Source of the DNA: Paenibacillus aestuarii
Lineage (GTDB): Bacteria > Bacillota > Bacilli > Paenibacillales > NBRC-103111
Reading direction: 5' to 3'
DNA length: 64,000 bases
NCBI RefSeq assembly: GCF_027789125.1
Contig: NZ_JAQFVF010000023.1
Coordinates: 124,001-188,000, forward strand
Numbering within the stretch: the stretch's first letter is position 1; every line of letters begins with the position of its first letter. The notes under the pieces were generated by a model. The model was not told where the DNA came from. It was given only the letters and a program-made list of their open reading frames with translations, and made no database searches. This document shows positions 49,460 to 57,457 of this stretch, one piece after another. Position numbers and translations under genes: made by a program.

Positions 49460-50215
49460 TCAACCTTTCCGCCAATATTGACTGCCATCATCCTTACGAT
49501 CTAAAAAACCATATTCAATTAAATATCTGCGCAGCAATACATGATCATGATAAATCGGCTTTAAAATCTCATTGACTTCCTTTTCATCATACGTTCGTTC
49601 CGCCTCAAACTGCTTAACGATTTCTTTCAGCACGATCAGCTTGTGTTTTTCCTGTTTGCCAAAAGCTGTAAGACCGCCGCCAAGGCCATCAGGAAAGTAT
49701 TTTTTGACGATTTTATCGTACTCATCCTGGGTCACATTGTAGCGTTCGTCGACCATCGTCGCGGTTTTGTGGAAATCGACAAATGCCGGCGCGTGCTGGT
49801 CTTTTTCCTTCAGAAGCTCCATCAAAGTTAAAAATACTTTCGACTGCCGCTCCTTTTCTTTCAGCCCAAAACGGTGGTTGCGAATCGTGGAGGCGCTCCC
49901 GATCCCCATTGCCTGCTGCACCTCACTGTCACTTTTCCCTTCGTAAAAGAGCTGGATTAAACTATTTTGATGGTCTGTTAGACCTGTCAGCTTCTTATCC
50001 AATCCGATCAAATAATGAAATACAGAGCCATGCGCTTGCTGAATATGGATCTTCATATACCGCTCTGCCTCGTAAAAAGCGCCGGCATGCGGGTAGACGA
50101 CCCCTCTTTCCGTTTGGCTGCCACATAAAAGGCAAGTAAACTGATCGCCTTCCTGTACATACCCGCTCTTCATTTCATCAACCGATGCATTCCAGAACCA
50201 TTCATCTATGCTCAT
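49460..50215 (-). CDS. DUF2087 protein with Cys/His motif and HTH
   Basis: Encodes 251 residues starting MSIDEWFWNASVDEM (ATG 50215, AAAGGTG upstream). Near residue 30 a CLLC pair and an H-x4-H in MKIHIQQAHG could bind zinc. Residues 80-130 are a LuxR-like helix-turn-helix (LTDHQNSLIQLFYEGKSDSEVQQAMGIG, then STIRNHRFGLKEKERQSK). The C-terminal third is DUF2087 (KKYFPDGLGGGLTAF, HDHVLLRRYLIEYGFLDRKDDG with the family's R-R-L-x-E-x-G-F motif). It is probably a regulator. A 25-base inverted repeat lies about 35 bases upstream of the start. Confidence 0.8.
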   Translation of the reverse strand: MSIDEWFWNASVDEMKSGYVQEGDQFTCLLCGSQTERGVVYPHAGAFYEAERYMKIHIQQAHGSVFHYLIGLDKKLTGLTDHQNSLIQLFYEGKSDSEVQQAMGIGSASTIRNHRFGLKEKERQSKVFLTLMELLKEKDQHAPAFVDFHKTATMVDERYNVTQDEYDKIVKKYFPDGLGGGLTAFGKQEKHKLIVLKEIVKQFEAERTYDEKEVNEILKPIYHDHVLLRRYLIEYGFLDRKDDGSQYWRKG

Positions 50216-50249
50216 ATCACAAACACACCTTTTCTTCGTTTGTCTTACA

Positions 50250-50274
50250 GTAGACATATTAATACATTGTCTAC
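50250..50274. promoter_or_regulatory. Inverted repeat upstream of DUF2087 gene
   Basis: GTAGACA and TGTCTAC are separated by 11 bases, 35-60 bases upstream of the start. It is a candidate operator or overlapping promoter. Confidence 0.4.
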
Positions 50275-50298
50275 GATTTTGTCAATCTGCAGAAATAA

Positions 50299-50336
50299 CA
50301 AAAAAGAGCTAAGCGGCTACGCACGCTTAACTCTAT
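50299..50336 (-). terminator. Terminator of the DUF6157 gene
   Basis: Minus-strand AGAGTTAAGCG pairs with CGCTTAGCTCT-like arm (one mismatch), followed by six T. Confidence 0.75.
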
Positions 50337-50347
50337 GGTTTAGTTAT

Positions 50348-50776
50348 TCAGCCCCGGGAATTCCGCATCGCATACAACAGCTTAGGGCCATTCGCAGCAT
50401 GTTCAGCATCGATAAAAGCCTGGTAGGCTTCGGACTCCATCGGATAAATGGCGATCCTCCCAGCGTCATTATAATGTACGCCCCAACCGTATTTCTTTGG
50501 CAGCATCGATGCCCGCAAACATGGGTGGTTTTTGGCAAATAGCGCTGCATGGATGTCATCGCCCCGTTCTTCGACCTCGCTTTGCGGAATTTGCTTATGC
50601 CGAATATGTATAGCGAAGATTAGCTCATCTTGCGTATAAGCATACGGCTCATTGATAAGCAGCTCATATTGAATCAAATGCGCCGGTTTGGTGTCTTTTT
50701 TGGCCGTTGGCACAACTCCATGTTCGACAGGACAATCAGGCGATACTCGAATGAAAGTGTTTACGTAACTTCCCAT
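50348..50776 (-). CDS. DUF6157 family protein
   Basis: A 142-residue cytosolic protein that opens MGSYVNTFIRVSPDCPVEHGVVP and contains HLIQYELLINEPYAYTQDELIF, LFAKNHPCLRASMLPKKYGWGVHYN and the tail ESEAYQAFIDA. This matches the uncharacterised family DUF6157. No catalytic motif is evident. It starts one base after the DUF1697 gene, probably in one operon with the DUF1697, GNAT and phosphoesterase genes upstream. Confidence 0.75.
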   Translation of the reverse strand: MGSYVNTFIRVSPDCPVEHGVVPTAKKDTKPAHLIQYELLINEPYAYTQDELIFAIHIRHKQIPQSEVEERGDDIHAALFAKNHPCLRASMLPKKYGWGVHYNDAGRIAIYPMESEAYQAFIDAEHAANGPKLLYAMRNSRG

Positions 50777-50777
50777 A

Positions 50778-51323
50778 TTATTGGCCTCCTCCAGCCGCGA
50801 GTTGACTGAGCTTGCCCATCGTTTCCCAATTGCGGGTCGTTGCTTTCACGCCTAACTTTTTCTCGATAAACGTGTTGCTGAACTTTGACTTCCCGTAATT
50901 TGCCGAAACTATGTACACTTGGCGGTCGACCAAGCGAAATTGGTCAACGTCATTCTGAGCCGCCTGCAGCTTGGCTATAGCTTCTGGCGCAGGCTGATTC
51001 GCCAGCAAAGTGACATAAAGCTTCGCCCCGCTGTCATTGCAAGGAGGAAAAGGATTGGCGGTCAAAACGTCCTCCCATTCCGCCGAAGTTCGAATCAGCA
51101 CAGGCACATCAAAATCAAATGTTTGTTTGATCGCTTGTTCAATCTGCGCCTCCAATTTGGAGCTTTCCAGCTGCTCTGCCTCAAAGATGACATTTCCGCT
51201 CTGAATGTAAGTTATCACTTGTTGAAACCCCATGGTTTCAAACATGCCGCGGAGCTGATCCATTTTGATCATTTTTTGCCCGCTGACATTAATGCCGCGC
51301 AGCAGTGCGATATATGTTGGCAT
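50778..51323 (-). CDS. DUF1697 domain-containing protein
   Basis: A 181-residue protein from the ATG of MPTYIALLRGINVSG (51323; GAGGG 8 bases upstream). The opening YIALLRGINVSGQKMIKMDQLR and the later VITYIQSGNVIFEAEQL are signatures of DUF1697. It ends NTFIEKKLGVKATTRNWETMGKL, also typical. The function is unknown; two alpha/beta subdomains are likely. The gene lies between DUF6157 and GNAT genes on the same strand. Confidence 0.88.
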   Translation of the reverse strand: MPTYIALLRGINVSGQKMIKMDQLRGMFETMGFQQVITYIQSGNVIFEAEQLESSKLEAQIEQAIKQTFDFDVPVLIRTSAEWEDVLTANPFPPCNDSGAKLYVTLLANQPAPEAIAKLQAAQNDVDQFRLVDRQVYIVSANYGKSKFSNTFIEKKLGVKATTRNWETMGKLSQLAAGGGQ

Positions 51324-51344
51324 GAGAAGCACCCTCTCTTCTTC

Positions 51345-51800
51345 TCAAAACTTTTTTTCAAAACATAAACTGCTCGCGGTGTGCACATATTCTCCAAATG
51401 GCTCGATCGGATAATAGCCGTTCTTCGTATATAAGGCGATAGCCTCCGGTTGCGGAGCGCCGGTTTCCAAACGAATGATAGAATAGCCCAAGCCAATCGC
51501 TTGTTGCTCCAGGAATGCCAGCAATTGCGTGGCGATGCCCCGTTTGCGGTACGATTTGTCAACAAAAAATCGCTTCAATTCGGTGCTATCCGCATCAATC
51601 GGACGCAGCGCGCCACAGCCGACAGGCGTTTCACCGTCATAGACAACGGCGAATGTAATTTGTTCCACGGAAGGATCGGTAAAGTCGACAAAATGGATTT
51701 CATCTATCGGATACCGTTCCATTAAATCCTGATCCAATTTGGCAATAAGTGCTAATAAGTCCGCATTTGTATGATGTACAAGCTGTATGTTGAAACCCAT
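51345..51800 (-). CDS. GNAT family N-acetyltransferase
   Basis: Encodes 151 residues from ATG 51800 with GGAGG 11 bases upstream. The acetyl-CoA-binding pattern is clear: strand VGCGALRPID, then LKRFFVDKSYRKRGIATQLLAFLEQQA with the R/Q-x-x-G-x-A pyrophosphate loop RKRGIA, and the late strand YSIIRLETG with ALYTKNGYYPI. These enzymes transfer acetyl to amines. The substrate is unknown. The gene lies 33 bases downstream of the metallophosphoesterase gene. Confidence 0.87.
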   Translation of the reverse strand: MGFNIQLVHHTNADLLALIAKLDQDLMERYPIDEIHFVDFTDPSVEQITFAVVYDGETPVGCGALRPIDADSTELKRFFVDKSYRKRGIATQLLAFLEQQAIGLGYSIIRLETGAPQPEAIALYTKNGYYPIEPFGEYVHTASSLCFEKKF

Positions 51801-51832
51801 GATCCAAGCAGCCTCCATTATTTCCAAAAATG

Positions 51833-52657
51833 TTAAATCGTAATCGTGCGAATTTTCGCCGGTACTTCCCTCCGCTGTTTGGGGTACCCAAGCGATGCGT
51901 TAATAAATCTGCAGCGGTGCTCCACGTAATCCATTCTCTCATGAATATGACCGAAGCACCAAATTTTACCGGCTAGCTGGTCGGCATATCCCGATCCGTC
52001 AAAATAATAAAAGCTCGTCGTCAGCTCCAGCTCTCGCCCCTTCGGCACCCGGCTCCAATCCGGTGATACATGGGTCACGATGACGTCAGACGCGGCGATC
52101 ACTTTTTCCAGCTTCGCCTTCTCCAGCTGAAACATGTCCAAGGTCATTCGCGGCTTGCCGCGCAGGTGCGTGTAATCATTGGACACTTGAATCCATTGCT
52201 TGAAAATATGATCCTGCGTCGATTTGAGCACTTGAATGCCATATTGCAGGTCATACCACATGCCGCAGCCGCCGAATACGATGCCATCAAGCATCACCGT
52301 GTCGCCGTCCAAATAGCGGATCCCCGGCAGCCTGTCGGCGATCATCATCATATGACGACAGCGGTCCATCGAATCCCGGCTCCCCTGCCGGGCGAGCGAC
52401 GCCTTGTCCAAGTAATAATCGTGATTGCCCATCACCACAACAATATTGGCATAATACTTCTTCAACTGTTTGAGGAAGAGGTAGTTTTGCTTATTGCTAT
52501 GACCTAAGTCTCCGGCTATAAGCAGTGTGTTGGAGACATCTTCAGGCAGCAACTTGCGGATAAATCGCTTTAACTTCCACTCCTGCCACCATAAGCTCGA
52601 TGTCTCATTCACCCAAAAATCCAGATGAATATCGGATATAAGATCGAATTGCCGCAT
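51833..52657 (-). CDS. Metallophosphoesterase
   Basis: A 274-residue calcineurin-like phosphoesterase. All five motifs are visible: DLISDIHLDFW, LIAGDLGHSN, VVVMGNHDYYLD, ATHVSPDW-type (VIVTHVSPDWSR) and CFGHIHERMDY. Metal ligands D, H, D, N, H, H, H are therefore complete. The class includes nucleases, nucleotidases and protein phosphatases; the substrate is unknown. The gene is the first of a four-gene same-strand group and faces the divergent threonine/serine exporter genes. Confidence 0.87.
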   Translation of the reverse strand: MRQFDLISDIHLDFWVNETSSLWWQEWKLKRFIRKLLPEDVSNTLLIAGDLGHSNKQNYLFLKQLKKYYANIVVVMGNHDYYLDKASLARQGSRDSMDRCRHMMMIADRLPGIRYLDGDTVMLDGIVFGGCGMWYDLQYGIQVLKSTQDHIFKQWIQVSNDYTHLRGKPRMTLDMFQLEKAKLEKVIAASDVIVTHVSPDWSRVPKGRELELTTSFYYFDGSGYADQLAGKIWCFGHIHERMDYVEHRCRFINASLGYPKQRREVPAKIRTITI

Positions 52658-52809
52658 GAAATCCCTCGTTGTGATCGATATATAGTGAGTTTACAACAGA
52701 ATGTTGCATCCATCCAACAACAATTTTCAAAGATTTCCATGAAAAGCTTGAAAGCCTTTGTACCGTATACTATACTTTGGGCAAATACCTGCAAAAGGAG
52801 AATTGACCG

Positions 52810-53586
52810 ATGGATGAATCTCCCCCATCTACATACGAGATTGCCCAAGTGTGTCTCAAGGCCGGGAAAATCATGCTAGAGAACGGCGGTGAAACGTACC
52901 GCGTGGAGGACACAATGATCCGCATTGCAGGCGCTTTTGGTTTTCCTAACGCACATAGCTTCGTAACGCCGACCGGCATCATTTTTTCATTCGACGGTCC
53001 TGAACAGATCACCCGGTTAATCCGGATATCTGAACGATCGACAGATCTTCATAAAGTGACGGAGGTAAACGCCATCTCGCGGCGGATCAGCCAAGGCCAG
53101 CTTTCGGTGGCGGAAGCGAACCGCCTCCTGGAGCGCATTGATAAAGCAAGCCCGAGCTACCCGAACTGGTTCAAGATCTTGTCAGCCGCCGTCGCAAGCG
53201 GTTGTTTTCTTATTATGTTTAACGGTCAATGGCACGATTTTGTCTCTGCGTTTGTGATCGGCGGCGCTGGACTTTCTTTTCTCATCTACTTTCATCGTGT
53301 GGTGCCGATTAAATTTTTCGCCGAGTTCCTGGCCTCCCTGTTGATTGGCGCGATGGCGTTCCTGCTTCTGCGAATCGGCATTGGCCACGATCTGGATAAA
53401 ATCATCATCGGGTCGGTCATGCCGCTCGTTCCGGGACTGCTTATTACAAATGCGGTCCGGGATTTAATGGCCGGTCATTTCGTTTCCGGAGTCTCCAAGG
53501 GTGCCGAAGCTTTTTTTACCGCTTTTGCCATTGGGGCGGGCATTGCCTTCGTTCTGTCATTTTATAACGGAGAGGGGATGGCTTAA
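52810..53586 (+). CDS. Threonine/serine exporter, ThrE N-terminal half (YjjP-like)
   Basis: Encodes 258 residues. A cytosolic N-terminal region (IAQVCLKAGKIMLENGGETYRVEDTMIRIAGAFGF), which is the DUF1212 signature, precedes about five membrane helices. It forms the larger half of a split ThrE-type exporter; in Corynebacterium both halves are in one protein that exports threonine and serine. An AAAAGGAGAATTG-type ribosome site precedes the ATG at good spacing. The stop codon overlaps the next ATG (TAATG), so the pair is translationally coupled. Confidence 0.88.
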   Translation: MDESPPSTYEIAQVCLKAGKIMLENGGETYRVEDTMIRIAGAFGFPNAHSFVTPTGIIFSFDGPEQITRLIRISERSTDLHKVTEVNAISRRISQGQLSVAEANRLLERIDKASPSYPNWFKILSAAVASGCFLIMFNGQWHDFVSAFVIGGAGLSFLIYFHRVVPIKFFAEFLASLLIGAMAFLLLRIGIGHDLDKIIIGSVMPLVPGLLITNAVRDLMAGHFVSGVSKGAEAFFTAFAIGAGIAFVLSFYNGEGMA

Positions 53587-54014
53587 TGCTTGCGCAGCTT
53601 GCGACCAGCTTTGTAGCCACCGCCGCTTTTGCCATACTTTTTAATGTGCCAAGACGAACGCTTCTGCAGTGCGGGTTTGTCGGCATGGCGGGCTGGATGC
53701 TCTATTTGCTGTTCCTGCAAATTCCGCTCAATCCGATCATGGCCACATTGATCGCTTCATTTGTCGTGACGTTGACCAGCCAAATTTTTTCCAAAATCTA
53801 TAAAACACCTGTCATCGTGTTCAGTGTCTCCGGCATCATTCCGCTCGTTCCCGGAGGACTGGCGTATGACGCCATGCGCAATGTCGTGGAGAACCAGTAT
53901 GACCTTGCCGTCCAGCTGGCAACCAAAGCGTTTATGCTCTCTGGTGCGATTGCGATCGGACTTGTGTTCTCGGAAGTAATTAACCATGTCATGGGCAAAT
54001 CGAAGCCTCGTTAA
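53586..54014 (+). CDS. Threonine/serine exporter, ThrE C-terminal half (YjjB-like)
   Basis: Encodes 142 residues with four or five membrane helices; it is the DUF3815 (YjjB-like) half of the split ThrE exporter. Landmarks are FVATAAFAILFNVPRRTLLQCG and FSVSGIIPLVPGGLAYDAMRN. It starts on the overlapping TAATG of the partner gene. Its last codon overlaps the end of the convergent ATPase gene by four bases, so the two transcripts must end against each other; no terminator hairpin was seen. Confidence 0.88.
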   Translation: MLAQLATSFVATAAFAILFNVPRRTLLQCGFVGMAGWMLYLLFLQIPLNPIMATLIASFVVTLTSQIFSKIYKTPVIVFSVSGIIPLVPGGLAYDAMRNVVENQYDLAVQLATKAFMLSGAIAIGLVFSEVINHVMGKSKPR

Positions 54015-54742
54015 TCAGCCATAAGCTCTCTGAGGAACATCTGCCTGTTCTCCAAAAAACGGCGCGTAATCTGATAATGGTCGGTGTCCTCATAGCGGAT
54101 TCTGGCCAGCGGTTGATCATCAAAATGAATAATATCGGCATCCGGATAGCCGAGCAAAATCGGAGAGTGTGTAGCGATGATGAGCTGCGCACTCTTTTGC
54201 AATTCATGAATCAGGCTTAAAAAAGAGAGTTGTCTCGTCGGCGACAGCGCGGCCTCAGGTTCATCCAGCAGATACAGGCCTGGCCGGCCGAATCGGTTTT
54301 TGAATAACGATAAAAACGATTCACCATGCGACTGGTGATGCAGCGATTTGCCGCCGTAATAATCGTAAATGCGCAGGTCTTCCTTCGCCAGCTCATCGAT
54401 ATGGGAAGCGAACTGATAGAACGATTCCGCACGCAAAAAGAACCCATTACTCACCTTCGGCTTCCACGATAAGCGGATGAATTGGCCTAGATGCGATTCG
54501 GAGGCGTCCAGTTCATAGCTGTTATTCCGCCCGCCCCCGCCGGTATGAAATCCGCACTGATACGCTATCGCTTCCAGTAACGTCGATTTACCGGAACCAT
54601 TTTCACCTACAAAAAAAGTGACGCGCTTCTCCAGGCGCAGCCTGTCTAGTTGCCGGATCGCTGGAATGTGGAACGGGTATTGGCGCTCGTTGGGAATGAC
54701 TTCGTTCAATTTTGTTATTTCGTGCAAAAACATAAGCATCAC
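54011..54742 (-). CDS. AAA family ATPase of ABC/RecF type
   Basis: A 243-residue soluble ATPase with Walker A VGENGSGKSTLLEAIAY, a signature-like SHGESFLSLF, Walker B GLYLLDEPEAALSP and switch histidine IIATHSPILLG. This composition (short, no transmembrane partner, EPEAALSP) is that of predicted ATPases similar to the ABC-type SMC/RecF class rather than importers. The role is unknown; some relatives act in DNA repair or phage defence, but nothing here specifies that. Convergent 4-base overlap with the ThrE gene; no neighbour that would make a two-gene defence system. Confidence 0.82.
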   Translation of the reverse strand: MMLMFLHEITKLNEVIPNERQYPFHIPAIRQLDRLRLEKRVTFFVGENGSGKSTLLEAIAYQCGFHTGGGGRNNSYELDASESHLGQFIRLSWKPKVSNGFFLRAESFYQFASHIDELAKEDLRIYDYYGGKSLHHQSHGESFLSLFKNRFGRPGLYLLDEPEAALSPTRQLSFLSLIHELQKSAQLIIATHSPILLGYPDADIIHFDDQPLARIRYEDTDHYQITRRFLENRQMFLRELMAD

Positions 54743-54875
54743 CTTGAATTTGTATATAGATTTCGTTTCGTTTATAGGTTTTACCTATCAAGTTCATTAT
54801 TACTATATATTGGTACTCGGTGATTAGTTCCGATAAGATTATTCCAAGACAACGCTTAGAATGGAGTGTACACGT

Positions 54876-55568
54876 ATGAACGATTCCAAAAGAAGTCCTA
54901 TCCAGTCGAAGTTCGACGAAGTCGCCGCCAACTATGACGGACAGCGGAAAAAACTGATTCCGTGCTTTGATGATTTTTATCAGATTGCCGCTTCACTGAT
55001 CCAAGCCGAGGATAGCGCACCGCACATTCTGGATCTCGGGGCTGGTACTGGACTGTTCTCCCGTTTTGCCTTGGAGCGCTATCCAGATGCCAACTTGACG
55101 CTGATCGACTTATCGGAAGCGATGCTGGACGTAGCTAAGGCGCGCTTTGGCGCCGATCATCCTCACATTACGTATATTGCTGGGGACTACTTTCACTATG
55201 ACTATCCGGTATCTTACGATTGTATCATATCCTCGCTATCTATCCACCATTTGGAGGACGAGGAAAAAGAAGCGCTCTACAGGCGCGTCTACCAGCTGCT
55301 GAAGCCGGGCGGCATCTTCGTCAACGCGGATCAAGTGCTGGGCAGCACGCCTTATCTGGACCAGCTGTACCGCTCCGACTGGCAAGAGAAAATTGAGCGC
55401 ACAGACTTGAGCCGCGATGCGCTGACAGCCGCATATGAGCGCACCAAGCTGGATAAAATGGCGCCGCTCGATCAGCAGCTTGGCTGGCTGCGTAAGGCCG
55501 GCTTCTCCGACACGGATTGTGTATACAAGTACTACAACTTTGTTGTGATGTACGGCAGGAAGCTTTAG
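54876..55568 (+). CDS. Class I SAM-dependent methyltransferase
   Basis: Encodes 230 residues from the ATG of MNDSKRSPIQSKFD (54876; GGAG 9 bases upstream). The SAM-binding motif I is ILDLGAGTGLFSRFAL; later motifs are LTLIDLSEAML, and IISSLSIHHLEDEEKEALYRRVYQLLKPGGIFV. These are methyltransferases of the Methyltransf_25/UbiE-like type. The C-terminal helical part (RSDWQEKIERTDLSRDALTAAYERT) is similar to homologues that modify small molecules. The substrate is unknown. Confidence 0.86.
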   Translation: MNDSKRSPIQSKFDEVAANYDGQRKKLIPCFDDFYQIAASLIQAEDSAPHILDLGAGTGLFSRFALERYPDANLTLIDLSEAMLDVAKARFGADHPHITYIAGDYFHYDYPVSYDCIISSLSIHHLEDEEKEALYRRVYQLLKPGGIFVNADQVLGSTPYLDQLYRSDWQEKIERTDLSRDALTAAYERTKLDKMAPLDQQLGWLRKAGFSDTDCVYKYYNFVVMYGRKL

Positions 55569-55572
55569 AAGT

Positions 55573-56115
55573 TTAGAGGTAGCGGCTCCGCAAATATTGC
55601 GCCAATGCCTCTGCATTCTGTTCGATCGCTGCTGGAACCGGCGTCGAGATCATCTCTCGCATTTGTCCACGTTCATAAACACAGTGATGATCATAGCAGC
55701 CTTCAAGTTGCAGCGAATATGTCAGACACTGCGGTATATTCGTTGCAACCCCCATATTTTCCGGGTGATGGATCCATGCGAGTTTTTTCCAATCCAGGAT
55801 GCCTTCATCCGTACGTATCGGGGTTGCATAGGAATAGTCGCTTGGCAATTCAGCCAAATAGAGATACATGCCGCCAAAATCGGCGCCATCCTCGGTCCAC
55901 GTCACAAGCCCTTTAAAATGAAGCGAATAGCGCTCGATCTGTGTTTCCTCGTGAATTTCCCGCTTCATGGCTGCTCTGGTAGCCTCGCCTAGCTCGACCT
56001 TCCCGCCGACGCCATTCCAACAGCCCATCCAGCTAGATTTCTCGCGGTTGAGCAGCAAAATTTCATCGCCGCGTTGAATGAAGCAGAGATTGTATTTGAT
56101 GATGTTCGGGTTCAT
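55573..56115 (-). CDS. NUDIX hydrolase
   Basis: Encodes 180 residues from ATG 56115 (AGGAG 8 bases upstream). The Nudix box reads GGKVELGEATRAAMKREIHEETQI: G-x5-E-x7-RE-x2-EE is intact, with Thr-Gln at the usual x-G place. Such enzymes hydrolyse nucleoside diphosphate derivatives; the short N-terminal CFIQRGDEILLLNREKSSWMGCWNGVG suggests the 8-oxo-dGTP diphosphatase (MutT/YvcI) branch. It is a single gene convergent with the methyltransferase gene, four bases apart. Confidence 0.88.
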   Translation of the reverse strand: MNPNIIKYNLCFIQRGDEILLLNREKSSWMGCWNGVGGKVELGEATRAAMKREIHEETQIERYSLHFKGLVTWTEDGADFGGMYLYLAELPSDYSYATPIRTDEGILDWKKLAWIHHPENMGVATNIPQCLTYSLQLEGCYDHHCVYERGQMREMISTPVPAAIEQNAEALAQYLRSRYL

Positions 56116-56220
56116 TTGAGCGCTCCTATCCAATCATTTCTATGTATAGTTAGTTTGACTTGCCCGCACAGCGAAAGTTGCGCAGCCGGGAGCATCAGGT
56201 GACCACAACGGCTGCAACGC

Positions 56221-56248
56221 AAAAAAGACAGCTCATTCAAGCTGTCTT
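56221..56248 (-). terminator. Terminator of the FecE-like gene
   Basis: AGACAGCT and AGCTGTCT arms with a CATTCA loop. On the minus strand six T follow. Confidence 0.8.
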
Positions 56249-56271
56249 CTATCCTGCCGCTGCGCCACTCA

Positions 56272-57075
56272 CTAGGCCAAGGCCAGCTCATATGGCAAGC
56301 AAAGCGGCGTACCCGTGCGCGGATCCTCGACGATGTCGGCCTCGATGCCGAACACCTCGCGCAGCACTTCCGGCGTCACGACTTCGTTCGGCGAGCCTTC
56401 TGCGACCACCTTGCCGTTCTTGATCGCAACAACATGCTGCGCATAGCGCGTAGCATGGTTCAGATCGTGGACGACCATAATTATCGTCCGTCCTTCTTGC
56501 TCCTTCAGCCGCTCCAGCAGCTTCAGCACTTCCAGCTGATGCGCCATGTCCAGGAACGTCGTCGGCTCATCCAACAGCACAATGTCCGTCTGCTGCGCCA
56601 GCGCCATCGCGATCCACGCCCGCTGACGCTGACCGCCGGACAACTGATCTACCGGACGATCTGCAAAGGCGCTCATCCCCGTCACCTCAATGACGCTGTG
56701 AATGATCTTGCGATCCTCCTCCGTCAAGGAGCCAAACCCTTTCTGATGCGGATAACGGCCATATCCGACCAATTCAGCGACCGTCAATCCGTCCGGAGCG
56801 GTCGGGTTTTGCGGCAGGATCGCCAATTGCTTGGCAACTTCTTTCGTCGATTGCTTATGTATCGATTCGCCGTCCAGCAGAACACTGCCATGCTTTGGCT
56901 TCAAAATACGCGCCAGCGTTTTCAAGATCGTCGATTTCCCAGAACCGTTCGCACCGACCAAGGCCGTGATTTGCCCGTTGGGCATGGACACGTTCAAATC
57001 TCGAACAATCAAACGCTCCTCATAAGCGATATCCAAATGCAGCGTAACCAAACGATCTTTTCCCAAAAAGCTCAT
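56272..57075 (-). CDS. Iron-siderophore ABC transporter ATPase (FecE/FhuC-like)
   Basis: A 267-residue ATPase: Walker [17 protein letters not shown], signature [18 protein letters not shown], Walker [14 protein letters not shown] and switch [12 protein letters not shown]. The C-terminal part ([30 protein letters not shown] and the tail [10 protein letters not shown]) is typical of the FecE/FhuC/YusV group, whose members can serve several siderophore permeases, as YusV does in Bacillus. No permease or binding-protein gene is adjacent. Two Fur-box-like sequences lie upstream of the start, so iron-dependent expression is likely. Confidence 0.9.
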   Translation of the reverse strand: MSFLGKDRLVTLHLDIAYEERLIVRDLNVSMPNGQITALVGANGSGKSTILKTLARILKPKHGSVLLDGESIHKQSTKEVAKQLAILPQNPTAPDGLTVAELVGYGRYPHQKGFGSLTEEDRKIIHSVIEVTGMSAFADRPVDQLSGGQRQRAWIAMALAQQTDIVLLDEPTTFLDMAHQLEVLKLLERLKEQEGRTIIMVVHDLNHATRYAQHVVAIKNGKVVAEGSPNEVVTPEVLREVFGIEADIVEDPRTGTPLCLPYELALA

Positions 57076-57102
57076 CTCCCGCTCTATCTATTCTGAAGAG
57101 TA

Positions 57103-57148
57103 TATAATGAGAATCATTATTAATTGAATGATAACGATTCTCATTATA
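57103..57148. promoter_or_regulatory. Double Fur-box-like operator
   Basis: Two 19-base sites, 57103-57121 (16 of 19 to GATAATGATAATCATTATC) and 57130-57148 (15 of 19), share the ATGAGAATCATT-type core on both strands. They lie upstream of the FecE-like gene and in the 3' region of the coiled-coil gene. Confidence 0.7.
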
Positions 57149-57178
57149 AAAGAGATAGCAGCTAAAGTCAATGCACAA

Positions 57179-57358
57179 CTACTCCCGGAGCGCCTCTTTC
57201 AACTTTGTTGACATCGTTTCCATCGCTTGCGTCGCTTTCGACGCTGGACGCTTGGCGCTGCGCAGCTTGGCGATTTCCTGCTTTAACATCAAATTTTCCT
57301 CTCTGAGCTTGACGACTTCATCCTTCAGCTCATCTACGGACATATTGTCAATGGACAT
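57179..57358 (-). CDS. Short coiled-coil protein (59 aa)
   Basis: An ORF from ATG 57358 with GAGGAAAG about 5 bases upstream. Residues 7-35 form a heptad-rich helix (MSVDELKDEVVKLREENLML then KQEIAKLR), clearly a coiled coil. The second half (SAKRPASKATQAMETMSTKLKEALRE) is basic and helical. It has no membrane segment. Similar small coiled-coil proteins exist in Paenibacillaceae but I recognise no named family. The stop lies about 30 bases from a Fur-box-like site, on the same strand as, and upstream of, the FecE-like gene. Confidence 0.6.
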   Translation of the reverse strand: MSIDNMSVDELKDEVVKLREENLMLKQEIAKLRSAKRPASKATQAMETMSTKLKEALRE

Positions 57359-57387
57359 TCATCTTTCCTCATTTCTAATCTCAGGTG

Positions 57388-57434
57388 AAAACCCCCTCCG
57401 AACAGCCGGATTTATCCTGCCGTCGAAAGGGGTT
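57388..57434 (-). terminator. Terminator of the aldose epimerase gene
   Basis: Minus-strand GAACCCCTTTCGA pairs with TTCGGAGGGGGTT, with an inner hairpin of GGATAAATCC, followed by TTTTC. Confidence 0.6.
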
Positions 57435-57457
57435 CAAGCCATACGCTTCAATTTCTA

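Noticed and set aside
54011..54742. Possible two-gene phage-defence unit around the RecF/ABC-type ATPase
   Set aside because: Neighbours are a ThrE exporter and a methyltransferase with ordinary roles; there is no nuclease or toxin-like partner in an operon with the ATPase.
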